DNA of 64,000 bases, from contig NZ_JARVRH010000001.1 in assembly GCF_030209755.1 (NCBI RefSeq), positions 98,524-162,523 on the forward strand, written 5' to 3'. The notes beneath the pieces are model-generated. The model did not search any database. It was not told the DNA's origin and saw only the letters and a list, made by a program, of their open reading frames with translations. The translations under genes and the position numbers were made by a program. The DNA is from Arthrobacter sp. efr-133-TYG-118. GTDB taxonomy: Bacteria; Actinomycetota; Actinomycetes; Actinomycetales; Micrococcaceae. This document shows, piece by piece, positions 1-7,487 of this stretch. Every line of letters starts with the position of its first letter. The stretch's first letter is position 1.

Positions 1-369
1 CAGCGGGCCCGCAATGCCCGAGTCGCCGCGCTGACCAGCACACCGCCGCCTCTGCCGGACTTCAGCCGCTTCGCCGAGCGATTCCGGAAAGACGCAGAAA
101 CGCCCGACGGGAACATGCGGGCAGCCTACTTCGAGAGCTACAAAGCCGGTTCCTGCGAATACTTCAGTGCGGCCGAACTCGCACGAAGGGTCGCCGCGGG
201 CGAGGAAATGGTGTCTGCCTCCTTCGTAACCCCGTACCCGCCCGGATTCCCTGTCCTGGTTCCCGGGCAAGTGATCACAGAGGAGATACTGGCCTTCATG
301 TCGGCACTGGACACACGGGAAATCCACGGCTTCAATGCGGAACTGGGGTTCAGGGTTTTGACGGGGTGA
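1..369 (+). CDS. Orn/Lys/Arg decarboxylase, C-terminal part (cut by window edge)
   Basis: The reading frame is open from base 1, so the gene starts outside the window and only the last 122 residues are present. The visible part matches the C-terminal domain of the PLP-dependent ornithine/lysine/arginine decarboxylase group: an A-G-S-C-E-Y-F-type segment, then the characteristic YPPGFPVLVPG turn and a closing region ending in GFRVLTG. The lysine that binds PLP would lie upstream and cannot be checked, so substrate is unknown. The TGA stop (367-369) lies inside the first copy of a 32-bp-phased intergenic repeat. The next gene is convergent. Confidence 0.8.
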   Translation, partial: QRARNARVAALTSTPPPLPDFSRFAERFRKDAETPDGNMRAAYFESYKAGSCEYFSAAELARRVAAGEEMVSASFVTPYPPGFPVLVPGQVITEEILAFMSALDTREIHGFNAELGFRVLTG

Positions 370-446
370 GCGAGGATCACCCCAAAAGACCACATAGGTG
401 AGCGAGCGTCGTCTGGAAAGCCCGCCTACGTGAGCGAGGGTTGCGC
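365..446. repeat. 32-bp-phased TGAGCG array, cluster A (3 copies)
   Basis: The word TGAGCG starts at 367, 399 and 431, exactly 32 bp apart, always followed by AG or AGG. The middle copy has the fullest form, CATAGGTGAGCGAGCGTCG. The array fills the space between two convergent genes. The first copy supplies the stop codon of the upstream decarboxylase and the third runs up to the stop of the DUF1304 gene. Confidence 0.8.
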
Positions 447-839
447 CTAGCCGAGCGCCACGGCCAGGATGCCGAGCACGACGGCGAGTAGCGGCGTCGT
501 GCCCTGAAGAACCGCGGGACGGAGGTACTTTTTCCCGCTCAAGGCAAGCACGATTGCCGCCAGCAGCATGGATCCGCACGAGCTGAAGACGAGGGTCCAG
601 CCCACCTGCGGATGACCAAGCACGACAAAGACGATCCCGGCGAGCGCCCCGATGGCAAGGAAGAGGTTGTAGAAACCCTGGTTGTACGCGAGGGGCTTGG
701 TGGTCTCGGCGTCGGACTGGGAAGCGACGCTGAAGCGCTTCCACGTGGCGGGGCGGGTCCACGTAATGGACTCCATGCTGAAGATGTAGACGTGCAACAA
801 GCCGGCAATGAGGGCGAAAATCAGGGAGGCTACGATCAT
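447..839 (-). CDS. DUF1304 family small membrane protein
   Basis: A 130-residue protein with four predicted hydrophobic segments and the DUF1304 hallmarks: an N-terminal helix with H-x-Y-I-F, then M-E-S-I-T-W, and a central YNQGFYNLFLA motif. The family is a group of small integral membrane proteins without an assigned reaction. The ATG at 837-839 is chosen because the family begins directly with the first membrane helix; a longer frame upstream would read through the aldolase. It is the last gene of the acid-sugar operon strand. Its ribosome binding site and start codon are buried in an 18-bp perfect hairpin (821-861), so expression from read-through transcripts is probably restrained. Confidence 0.8.
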   Translation of the reverse strand: MIVASLIFALIAGLLHVYIFSMESITWTRPATWKRFSVASQSDAETTKPLAYNQGFYNLFLAIGALAGIVFVVLGHPQVGWTLVFSSCGSMLLAAIVLALSGKKYLRPAVLQGTTPLLAVVLGILAVALG

Positions 840-861
840 GTGCTGATCGTAGCCTCCCTGA
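821..861 (-). terminator. 18-bp perfect hairpin, terminator-like, overlapping a start codon
   Basis: On the minus strand TCAGGGAGGCTACGATCA, a GCACA loop and the perfect complement form an 18-bp stem, followed directly by ATTTTC. It begins 25 nt after the aldolase stop, as expected for an intrinsic terminator. The same sequence contains the GGGAGG ribosome binding site (5' arm) and the ATG (loop/stem border) of the DUF1304 gene, and the 3' arm codes for its residues 1-7. Termination and start-site occlusion are both inferred from the fold. Confidence 0.7.
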
Positions 862-885
862 GTTGCCCAGCCTCGCCTCCCGCGC

Positions 886-1746
886 CTAGCTGCTGAGCAT
901 GTCCAGCGTTGCTTCGGCGAACGTCGAGGCGGAGGAACTCCAGCGGCCGAGCAGGCCCTGGAGGTTCTCGCCGTCGGCCCGGTGCGCGGTGGTCTCGGCC
1001 TCGAGTGTGGCAAGAATGCCGGTGCGGAGCTCGGTGTTGAAGTTCACCTTGCCAACGCGCATGGATGTGGCCTTGACCAAGTCCGCTGCCGGGATGCCCG
1101 ACGCGCCGTGGAGCACGAGCGGAAGCTCCGTGAGCGAGGCAATGTCCTCCAGCACCTTCCAGTGCAGCTTGGGCTCACCGGCGTAACGGCCATGCGCATT
1201 TCCCACGGCCACGGCCAAAAGATCGGCGCCGGTCCGGGAAAGGAAGTCCTGCACTTGGCCGGGATCCGTCAGGCCTGCCGGATGAGCGTGAATATCCACC
1301 CCGAAAGCCTTGTCCTCGTCGCCGGCCAGCCCGCCGAGTTCCGCTTCAATCACGACGTCGGAGGCACCGGCCGCGACCAAGACCTCACGTACCGAACGGA
1401 CCAGGGCGATGTTCTCCTCAAAGGGAAGGGACGAACCGTCGGCGAGGACGGCGTCGGCACCGGCAGCCACTGAGTCACGGATGACTTCCAGGTCCGAGGC
1501 ATGGTCCAGCTGCACTGAGACCGGCACGCTGGCGTCGTCGGCCAGGGCGCGCAGCGCCGTGATGAGCCGCAGTCCGCTACGAACGCCGGCCGTTTTCGGT
1601 GCCACCAGCAAGATGACCCCCTGTCCGGACTTCTCTGCAGCGGCCACCACGGCCAGGGCGGTGGTGAAGTCGTAGCAGGTGAAGGCCGGGACCGCTGCCC
1701 CTCGCTCCAGTGCGGAGCCTACAAGATCGTCAAGGCGTACACGCAT
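886..1746 (-). CDS. class II (zinc) ketose-bisphosphate aldolase family protein
   Basis: This 286-residue TIM-barrel protein belongs to the FbaA/GatY/KbaY aldolase family, which cleaves a phosphorylated ketose or acid sugar to DHAP plus an aldehyde using a divalent metal. Visible residues are the QLDHASD segment (catalytic Asp81, zinc-binding His82), E-A-E-L-G (Glu134/136), GNAHGRY (His185) and VLHGASGIP (His213). The ATG at 1744-1746 shares one base with the permease stop (TGATG), so translation is coupled; an upstream ATG at 1776 would extend into the permease. In this operon it most likely cleaves or processes the product of the DUF1537 kinase. The exact substrate cannot be read from sequence. 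Confidence 0.8.
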   Translation of the reverse strand: MRVRLDDLVGSALERGAAVPAFTCYDFTTALAVVAAAEKSGQGVILLVAPKTAGVRSGLRLITALRALADDASVPVSVQLDHASDLEVIRDSVAAGADAVLADGSSLPFEENIALVRSVREVLVAAGASDVVIEAELGGLAGDEDKAFGVDIHAHPAGLTDPGQVQDFLSRTGADLLAVAVGNAHGRYAGEPKLHWKVLEDIASLTELPLVLHGASGIPAADLVKATSMRVGKVNFNTELRTGILATLEAETTAHRADGENLQGLLGRWSSSASTFAEATLDMLSS

Positions 1747-3212
1747 CAGTGGGCCAAGCCTCCCACCAGGATCCAAGCGACATAACTGAGCAGGAAGCCG
1801 GCGACACCCAGGATGGTCGTAAGCACGGTCCAGGTCTTGAGCCCGTCGGACACCGTGAGGCCGTAGTAGCGCACCACCACCCAGAAGCCGGCGTCAGTCA
1901 CGTGCGACAGGCCCAGTCCGCCGAAGCCGATCGCGATCACGATGACCGCAATCTGCGCCGGGGTGTAGCCGCCGTGCGCCACGGCTGCTGAGAGGAGTCC
2001 GGTGGTGGTGACGATGGCAACCGTGGCCGAACCCTGCGCGGCACGCAGTGCCAAGGAAATGATGAAGCCGAGCAGGATGATCGGCACGCCCAGGGAGTCC
2101 AGCGTCTGCGACAGGGCCGCGCCGATGCCCGAGACCTGAAGGACACCGCCGAACACTCCACCGGCGGCCACAACCATCAGGATGGAGGCGATGGGAGGCA
2201 GTGCGCCTTCGAAGATCTCGCCGGTTTCCTTGAGCGACCAGTGGCGGCGGACCGCCAGCAGGAAGAAAGCAAGCGCAACGGCCACCAGCAGGGCGAAGAA
2301 CGGATTGCCCACGAAAGAGGCGACGCCGTACCAGTAGTCCTTCTTGTTGATCAGGAGGGTACCGGCCGTGCCAAGCAGGATCTGGACGATCGGAGCGGCG
2401 ATGAGGAACATGATCAGGCCCGGACGCGGCGGGGCGACTGCACTGGCACCGGGACCGTCGTGGCCGACGCGCACCAGGGAATCGGAGCCGAATTCTTCAA
2501 TCTGGTCACGGACGCCCGGAAGCAGTTCGTAGTCCTTGCGGTTCATGATGCTGGCGACCCAGTAGGACAGGAAGCCCAACGGCACGCAGATGATCAGCGA
2601 AATCATCGCGATGAGTCCGATGTCGGCACCCATGACGCCCGCCCCGGCAACGATGCCCGGGTGCGGGGGAACGGCGACGTGGATGGAGAGCATGATGCCC
2701 GCCATGGGAAGGCCGAACTTGATGGGGTGCAGCTTGGCGATCTTCGCGAAGGCGTAAACAATCGGCACCAGCACGATGATGCCTACTTCGAAGAACACCG
2801 GAATCGCAACGAGGAAGCCGACGGCGGTCAGTGCCACGGCGACCCGCTTGGCACCGAGCTTCGCGGTGAAGTGGTTGGCCAGCGATTGCACGCCACCGGA
2901 CACCTCGATCATGCGGCCCAGCACGGCGCCGAGGGCAATCAACAGCGCAACCTTGCCCATGGTTCCGCCCACGCCGTTGGCCACAACGGTGAAGACGTCT
3001 GCCAAGGGGATTTGCGCGGCAACGGCCACCAGGATGCTCACGGCCAGCAATGCAACGAAGGCCTGGATCTTGAAGCGGATAATCATCAGCAGCAAGAGTG
3101 CGACGCCCGCGACGGCGATGGTCAACAGCAGCGGGGTCCCAAGATCCACTGCCGGCTTGATGGCAGGGGCATCAGCTGCCCGGACCGCCAAGGAATTGAT
3201 GAGGGGATTCAT
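1746..3212 (-). CDS. GntP family proton-coupled acid-sugar permease
   Basis: A 488-residue polytopic membrane protein of the gluconate:H+ symporter (GntP) family with about 12 hydrophobic segments. Typical family features include the GALLGRM-like stretch (here LGAVLGRMIEVSGG), HPIKFGLPMAGIMLSIHVAVPPHPG and the C-terminal LSHVTDAGFW motif. The ATG at 3212 is preferred over 3233 because a GGAG sits 9 nt upstream of it. It is placed between the dehydrogenase and the aldolase, so it probably imports the four-carbon acid sugar (threonate or erythronate type) used by the operon. Confidence 0.87.
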   Translation of the reverse strand: MNPLINSLAVRAADAPAIKPAVDLGTPLLLTIAVAGVALLLLMIIRFKIQAFVALLAVSILVAVAAQIPLADVFTVVANGVGGTMGKVALLIALGAVLGRMIEVSGGVQSLANHFTAKLGAKRVAVALTAVGFLVAIPVFFEVGIIVLVPIVYAFAKIAKLHPIKFGLPMAGIMLSIHVAVPPHPGIVAGAGVMGADIGLIAMISLIICVPLGFLSYWVASIMNRKDYELLPGVRDQIEEFGSDSLVRVGHDGPGASAVAPPRPGLIMFLIAAPIVQILLGTAGTLLINKKDYWYGVASFVGNPFFALLVAVALAFFLLAVRRHWSLKETGEIFEGALPPIASILMVVAAGGVFGGVLQVSGIGAALSQTLDSLGVPIILLGFIISLALRAAQGSATVAIVTTTGLLSAAVAHGGYTPAQIAVIVIAIGFGGLGLSHVTDAGFWVVVRYYGLTVSDGLKTWTVLTTILGVAGFLLSYVAWILVGGLAH

Positions 3213-3264
3213 CGGGGGTGTCTCCTTTGACATAGCCGGCCTGGACTCGAGGCCGGCAAGAGGG

Positions 3265-3297
3265 GCGACGACGGCGGAGGGGGACCGCCGTCGTCGC
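3265..3297 (-). other. intercistronic GC-rich hairpin
   Basis: GCGACGACGGCGG (3265-3277) and its perfect complement (3285-3297) form a 13-bp stem with a 7-nt loop in the 100-nt gap between dehydrogenase and permease. There is no T-run, so I read it as an RNA-processing or attenuation stem rather than a full terminator. Confidence 0.55.
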
Positions 3298-3312
3298 GGG
3301 TTGTGCGGGTGG

Positions 3313-4212
3313 TTAGTTTGTGCGCCTGACGGGCGCGACGACTTTGATGACGGCGGAGTCGTCGGCGGCGGCGAGGCCCTGCGCCTGCCCGAGGAGATAG
3401 AGCTGTTCGGCAGCGGCGGCGACGGGTGCAGCCAGGCCGGCGGCGCGCGTCGCCTTGCCGACGATGCCCATGTCCTTCACGAAGATATCCAAACGGCTGA
3501 GGACCTCGGCACCATCCGCGTCGTAAGCCTCGAGGATGCGGGGGCCGCGATTGGACAGCATGAACGAGCCGGCGGCACCTGCTTCCAGGGCCGCGAGGGT
3601 CTTGGCCTGGTCAAGGCCGAGGGCGTCAGCGAGCGCCATGGCCTCCGCGGCAGCGGCGATGTGCACGCCGCACAACAGCTGGTTGACCGTCTTGAGGGCT
3701 TGGCCGTCGCCGGGCTTGTCACCCACGATGCTCAGGGTGGAGGCCAGCAGTTCCAGCGCCGGCCGGGCCTTTTCCTGGGCGGCCGGCGTCGCGCCCACCA
3801 CGATCAGGAGATCGCCTTCGCCGGCACGCTTGGGGCCGCCCGAGAGCGGCGCGTCCACGAGCTCGACTCCGTACTCGGCCAGGCGGGCCACGGTGGTTGG
3901 AATGGCTTCGGTACCGACCGTGCTGCCTAGGATCACGACGGCGCCCGGCTTGAGCACAGCGGCGACGCCGTTCTCGCCGAAGAGGACGTCATCGAGTTGT
4001 TCGCCGTTGCGCACAGCAAGGAGCAGGGCGTCGGCGCCTTCGGAGGCTTCACGCGCCGAAGCGAAGGTGCGGATTCCGGCGTCGGCCGCGAGCTTCAGCC
4101 GCGGTTCGGCGATGTCGAAGCCGTGGACGGTGAGCTGGGTTGCCAGGCGGGTGGCCATCGGCAGGCCCATGGCGCCGAGTCCCAGGACGGCGACGGTGTA
4201 ATTGCTGGTCAT
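3313..4212 (-). CDS. 3-hydroxyisobutyrate-type NAD-dependent dehydrogenase (threonate dehydrogenase-like)
   Basis: This 299-residue protein belongs to the beta-hydroxyacid dehydrogenase family. It has an N-terminal Rossmann fold with VLGLGAMGLPMA (residues 9-20), the substrate-binding DAPLSGGPKRAGEGDL region (120-135), and the catalytic Lys174 in GDGQALKTVNQLL. Start 4212 is supported by GGAG six bases upstream. Beside a DUF1537 kinase, members of this family (LtnD, DenD) oxidise L-threonate or D-erythronate at C2 to a 2-oxo acid. That role is inferred from family and context; a different hydroxyacid substrate is possible. Confidence 0.82.
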   Translation of the reverse strand: MTSNYTVAVLGLGAMGLPMATRLATQLTVHGFDIAEPRLKLAADAGIRTFASAREASEGADALLLAVRNGEQLDDVLFGENGVAAVLKPGAVVILGSTVGTEAIPTTVARLAEYGVELVDAPLSGGPKRAGEGDLLIVVGATPAAQEKARPALELLASTLSIVGDKPGDGQALKTVNQLLCGVHIAAAAEAMALADALGLDQAKTLAALEAGAAGSFMLSNRGPRILEAYDADGAEVLSRLDIFVKDMGIVGKATRAAGLAAPVAAAAEQLYLLGQAQGLAAADDSAVIKVVAPVRRTN

Positions 4213-4236
4213 GGTGTTCTCCATTGAGTGGGCCCA

Positions 4237-4283
4237 CACTTGCCGGGTTCCCTGGCCGAGCTTGCGAGGTCAGGGGGCAAGTG
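4237..4283 (-). repeat. palindromic REP-like hairpin with GAGCTTGCGAGG loop
   Basis: CACTTGCC (4237-4244) pairs with GGCAAGTG (4276-4283), and inside it CCCTGGCC (4250-4257) pairs with GGTCAGGG (4268-4275). The loop region contains the word GAGCTTGCGAGG (4258-4269). The same 12-bp word lies inside the palindromic element in ureD (20355-20366), suggesting a dispersed repeat family. It lies in the 78-nt gap between kinase and dehydrogenase. Confidence 0.55.
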
Positions 4284-4290
4284 GGGAGGG

Positions 4291-5805
4291 TCAGAAGGTG
4301 CTGCTGAGCTTGCGCGTGACTTGCGCCAGGGATTCGTCGTCGCCCACGTTGCCGGCGAAGACGATGTACGGGATGCCCTTCGCGGGTCCGTCCACCGGCT
4401 CCCACAGCGAGACGATGCCGGGCAGCATCGGACCGCGGACAATCGCGTGGCGGATTTCCAGGCCGTGCGCGGCCACGTCCGAGGACGTGATGCCGCCCTT
4501 CGCGATGACGAAGCGGGGCGGGAAGGTCTTGAGCGCCCGGTTTACGACGGCGACGACGGCGGCAGAGACGGTGCGGGCAATCTTCAGGCTCGCTGCGGCG
4601 TCGTCGGTCTTGATGAGCAGCCGGCTGGTGTGGACGATGACGTCGCCGTCGCGGAGGGCGTTGACAACGGCGGCGACCGTTTCGTCCAGGTAGGCTTCCC
4701 CGCCGCTGACGAGAAGTCTTTCGACGTCGATCTCAATGATCCGGGCCGAGCCGTGCTGGGCCGTCAGGGTGTTGAGCTGGCGCGTGGTGAGGCCGACATG
4801 CGAGCCGACAACGATCAAGCCGCCGGCAGTGGAGGGAGTGTTGCCTTCGTAGGCTTCCTCGCCGCTGAGCGCTTCGCGGATTTCCTGGCCGATCCGGCCT
4901 CGGACGAAGGGCGGGCCCACGCGGTAGAGCAGCTTCTTGCCGCGGCGTTCGGCCTCTTCCAGTCCAAGGGCCAGCGCGCGGAAATCGTTCTCGGTGACTA
5001 TGTCCACGACGATGGGCGTGGAGTTCGTGGCGGGTTCGATCGCGTCGGCGATGGCCTTGGCCGAGAGTTCTGGATCTCCGGCGGATCCGTTCGCGGCAGC
5101 AGCGCCGGCGCGGATGATGTTCAGGTCGAGGACGATCACGGAATCCGCGGCGAAGCGGCCCCGGGACTTTTCCTCCACATATTTGGCCAACTCGGAATTG
5201 GCAAAGCCGAAGCTCGCATCCTTGGCGAACTCGGTCTCGGCAACCGGGGTGAGCTTGCCGGCATCGTCCCCGGTACCGCGCATGTAGTGCACGCCGCCAA
5301 TGGTGACGCGCCCGGCGTCGGGAAACGCCGGCACCATCACGACGCCGTCGGTGGCCTCGCCGGTCACGTCAGCGATCGTGGCGGCAATGACGTCGGGTTC
5401 CAGCGGGTAGTGGCCGCGGAGGGTGGAGTCGGAGCGGCTGACGAACCCCAGGCGCACATCGTCGCCCGCTGCGGCAAGGGCGTTGCGCACGATTTCCTCG
5501 TTGCGGGCAGCGGCCTCAAGCGGGTCCAGGCTACGCGTGTTGGTCAGCACGTAGACCGCGGGCTGGGACCGGCTTTCCGCAATGTGGGCGAACGCCCATT
5601 CGAAATCGACAACCTCCCAGCGGGTGAGTACCGGCAGGTTCGCGACTGATTGGGTGCCCGTGGGGTCGTCGTCGAGGACTACCAGGACGCGGGGCGAGGC
5701 TGTCGAAGACGCTGCTACGGCGTCGGCAACCAGCTGAGCGGGGACCTGGACTTCCGCCGGGAAGGCGGCCAGAACATCGGCTTCAAGGGTCACTGTGCAC
5801 TCCAT
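4291..5805 (-). CDS. DUF1537 four-carbon acid sugar kinase
   Basis: A 504-residue member of the DUF1537 family, shown in other bacteria to phosphorylate four-carbon acid sugars (OtnK, DtnK, DenK). The N-terminal sugar-binding domain shows DDDPTGTQS (residues 45-53) and SRSDSTLRGHYP (123-134). The C-terminal nucleotide-binding domain carries the KGGITSSD motif and an AGNVG segment near the end. It is the first gene of the minus-strand operon, preceded by a 19-bp palindromic operator (5825-5843). The likely product is a tetronate 4-phosphate passed to the aldolase. The exact stereoisomer used is unknown. Confidence 0.87.
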   Translation of the reverse strand: MECTVTLEADVLAAFPAEVQVPAQLVADAVAASSTASPRVLVVLDDDPTGTQSVANLPVLTRWEVVDFEWAFAHIAESRSQPAVYVLTNTRSLDPLEAAARNEEIVRNALAAAGDDVRLGFVSRSDSTLRGHYPLEPDVIAATIADVTGEATDGVVMVPAFPDAGRVTIGGVHYMRGTGDDAGKLTPVAETEFAKDASFGFANSELAKYVEEKSRGRFAADSVIVLDLNIIRAGAAAANGSAGDPELSAKAIADAIEPATNSTPIVVDIVTENDFRALALGLEEAERRGKKLLYRVGPPFVRGRIGQEIREALSGEEAYEGNTPSTAGGLIVVGSHVGLTTRQLNTLTAQHGSARIIEIDVERLLVSGGEAYLDETVAAVVNALRDGDVIVHTSRLLIKTDDAAASLKIARTVSAAVVAVVNRALKTFPPRFVIAKGGITSSDVAAHGLEIRHAIVRGPMLPGIVSLWEPVDGPAKGIPYIVFAGNVGDDESLAQVTRKLSSTF

Positions 5806-5824
5806 CGTGGTTTTGAAGGTAAAT

Positions 5825-5843
5825 GTAAGATGTCAGACATCTA
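5825..5843. promoter_or_regulatory. palindromic operator 1, probably for the GntR regulator
   Basis: GTAAGATGTCAGACATCTA contains the perfect inverted repeat AGATGTC-A-GACATCT (5828-5842). It sits 20 nt upstream of the kinase start in the divergent control region shared with the alpha/beta hydrolase. An identical 19-bp copy lies just before the gntR gene, so the site is very likely bound by that GntR protein. A second shorter palindrome, GTGTGACACAC, lies at 5858-5868. Confidence 0.82.
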
Positions 5844-5912
5844 ATATTTGAATGCTAGTGTGACACACCCTCTTTCGGCTGTGCAAGTGTCAGCGGTCAC
5901 TATGCTTGGCGC

Positions 5913-6737
5913 ATGCTTCAAGAGCTTCCCACCGGCGCGGCACTGCACGTGGAAATGCGCCGTCCAGCGACTGCCGCCAGCCCGACGCCGGAACAACCGC
6001 CCCAGCCTCCCGTCCTGTTGCTGCACGGCTGGGCCTCGACATCCGACTATTGGGAGTCGCTAGCCACCGAATTGCTCGACGCCCGACAAACCGTCTGGAT
6101 CGTCGATTTGCCCGGGTATCACCGCGGGGACGCATTGCCTCCGGGTTTCCGGTGGACCCTGGAATCAGCGGCCGATTCCGTCGCTGCCGTTGCTGTCCGG
6201 CACGCATCGCCGGTCCACATTGTGGGCCACTCAATGGGCGGCAGCGTGGCACTGACGTTAGCGGCCGCGCATCCGGAGCTGGTGGCGAGCGTGGCCCTGG
6301 TCGGCATGGTTCCGGCTCCCCCGAACGAAGGCTTCAAATCAATGCTCGAGTCCCAGTTACGGCAAGGCTTCATTGACGACGCGACGCGCGCGAAGTGCAT
6401 GAACGCCTGGTTTGGGACACTGTCCCCCGAAGACCATCGCTTGCTGAGCCGCGGATTTGAGCTGCCTTTCGAGGTCCTCGGCCCCAGCGGCCTCGCGGCG
6501 ATGGCTGGAGTGGCTGGGGATGTCCCCGAAAAGGTGACGGCGCCGACGCTGGTGATTGCCGGCGTCGGGGACCGCCTACGCTCACTGGACCAGGCGGAAG
6601 CCTTCGTGGCAGCCAGCCCGCTGCGGAGGCTTGTGGCAATCCGCGACTCCGGACATAGCGTGCATTGGGAGCAGCCGCATGCTTGCGCCCTCGCGCTCGG
6701 CGCGTTTTGGAACGAAAGCCGGCAACCGCCAGCGTAA
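5913..6737 (+). CDS. alpha/beta hydrolase fold protein
   Basis: A 274-residue alpha/beta hydrolase with the HGW oxyanion segment (residues 38-40), nucleophile elbow GHSMGGS (Ser107), and a C-terminal catalytic His in DSGHSVHWEQP; an Asp in AGVGDRLRS is the probable acid. It is transcribed divergently from the kinase operon and lies directly upstream of gntR, with the second operator overlapping its stop codon. Placement between the two operators suggests it acts on a compound of the same pathway. A lactone or ester hydrolase supplying the free acid sugar is one possibility, but the sequence does not prove it. Confidence 0.78.
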   Translation: MLQELPTGAALHVEMRRPATAASPTPEQPPQPPVLLLHGWASTSDYWESLATELLDARQTVWIVDLPGYHRGDALPPGFRWTLESAADSVAAVAVRHASPVHIVGHSMGGSVALTLAAAHPELVASVALVGMVPAPPNEGFKSMLESQLRQGFIDDATRAKCMNAWFGTLSPEDHRLLSRGFELPFEVLGPSGLAAMAGVAGDVPEKVTAPTLVIAGVGDRLRSLDQAEAFVAASPLRRLVAIRDSGHSVHWEQPHACALALGAFWNESRQPPA

Positions 6738-6752
6738 GATGTCAGACATCTA
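6734..6752. promoter_or_regulatory. palindromic operator 2, upstream of gntR
   Basis: An exact copy of the 19-bp operator at 5825-5843. It overlaps the stop codon of the hydrolase and ends 13 nt before the gntR start, overlapping or adjoining its ribosome binding site region. This placement suggests autoregulation of gntR and co-regulation with the divergent kinase operon. Confidence 0.82.
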
Positions 6753-6765
6753 GGAATGGAGCACC

Positions 6766-7467
6766 ATGGCACGCAAGTCGCTGGTCGGCGTCGTCGCTGA
6801 CGAGCTGCTGGACCGCATCGTCGCGGGCGAATTTCCGCCGGGAACAGTGGTTCCCGGCGAACTCGAGCTGAGCGCCAAGCACGAAGTCAGCCGCATGACC
6901 GTCCGCGAGGCCATGAAGACCCTCGAAGCCCAGCGAATCCTCAGCGTGGAACGCGGCCGGGGAACATTCGTCAACCCGCTGAACCGCTGGGCGTCCCTCG
7001 AAGCTGTATTGCGTGCGGCTTCGGAGGGAAAGAACGACGCAGCGGCGTCCGTCCAACTCATCGAGCTGCGCCGCATGCTCGAGACCGGCGCCTGCGAACT
7101 CGCCGCGTCACGGGTCTCCCCCGAGGAGATCGACCAACTGCAGGTTTACGTGTCCGCCATGCAGAAAGCCCACGATTCCAATGATGTGAGCGCGTTCGTC
7201 GAAGCGGATCTGGGCTTCCACGACGTCATCCTGCACGCCTCCGGCAACGTCTTTGTGGCTGTGCTCTTCGAACCGCTGCACCGCGTCCTGGAAACCCGGC
7301 GCACCCAGACCTCGCAAATCCCCGATATCCAGCGGCACGCGATCGGACATCACCGGGCCATCCTGAAAGCCCTCGAAGCCGGCGACGCCCCCCGTGCCCG
7401 CGAGGCCATGGACGCGCACATGCAGCAGACCCTCGACGATCTCAGGACGTACGTCCTCGAGGCCTAG
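6766..7467 (+). CDS. GntR family (FadR subfamily) transcriptional regulator
   Basis: A 233-residue regulator with an N-terminal winged helix (about residues 5-72, including the family core PPGTVVPGELELSAKHEVSRMTVREAMKTLE region and the RGRGTFV wing) and an all-helical FCD ligand domain (about 88-225) with metal-binding-type D/H residues in EADLGFHDVILHASGN and AIGHHRAIL. FCD regulators usually sense organic or sugar acids and release DNA on binding. Identical palindromes before this gene and before the DUF1537 kinase mark its likely targets. GGAATGGAG precedes the ATG. Confidence 0.9.
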   Translation: MARKSLVGVVADELLDRIVAGEFPPGTVVPGELELSAKHEVSRMTVREAMKTLEAQRILSVERGRGTFVNPLNRWASLEAVLRAASEGKNDAAASVQLIELRRMLETGACELAASRVSPEEIDQLQVYVSAMQKAHDSNDVSAFVEADLGFHDVILHASGNVFVAVLFEPLHRVLETRRTQTSQIPDIQRHAIGHHRAILKALEAGDAPRAREAMDAHMQQTLDDLRTYVLEA

Positions 7468-7487
7468 CTCCCGGTCCCCGCTCCCCC

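Noticed and set aside
1131..1136. Further copies of the TGAGCG word (also 11177-11182 and 16376-16381)
   Set aside because: These lie inside genes as ordinary GTG-AGC-GAG-type codons, are single, and have no partner 32 bp away.
2241..3230. Long open frame antisense to the GntP gene (similar ones at 4228-5649 and 56250-58172)
   Set aside because: High-GC mirror frames with biased His/Asp/Gly/Arg composition and no family character; the opposite strand encodes a clear protein.
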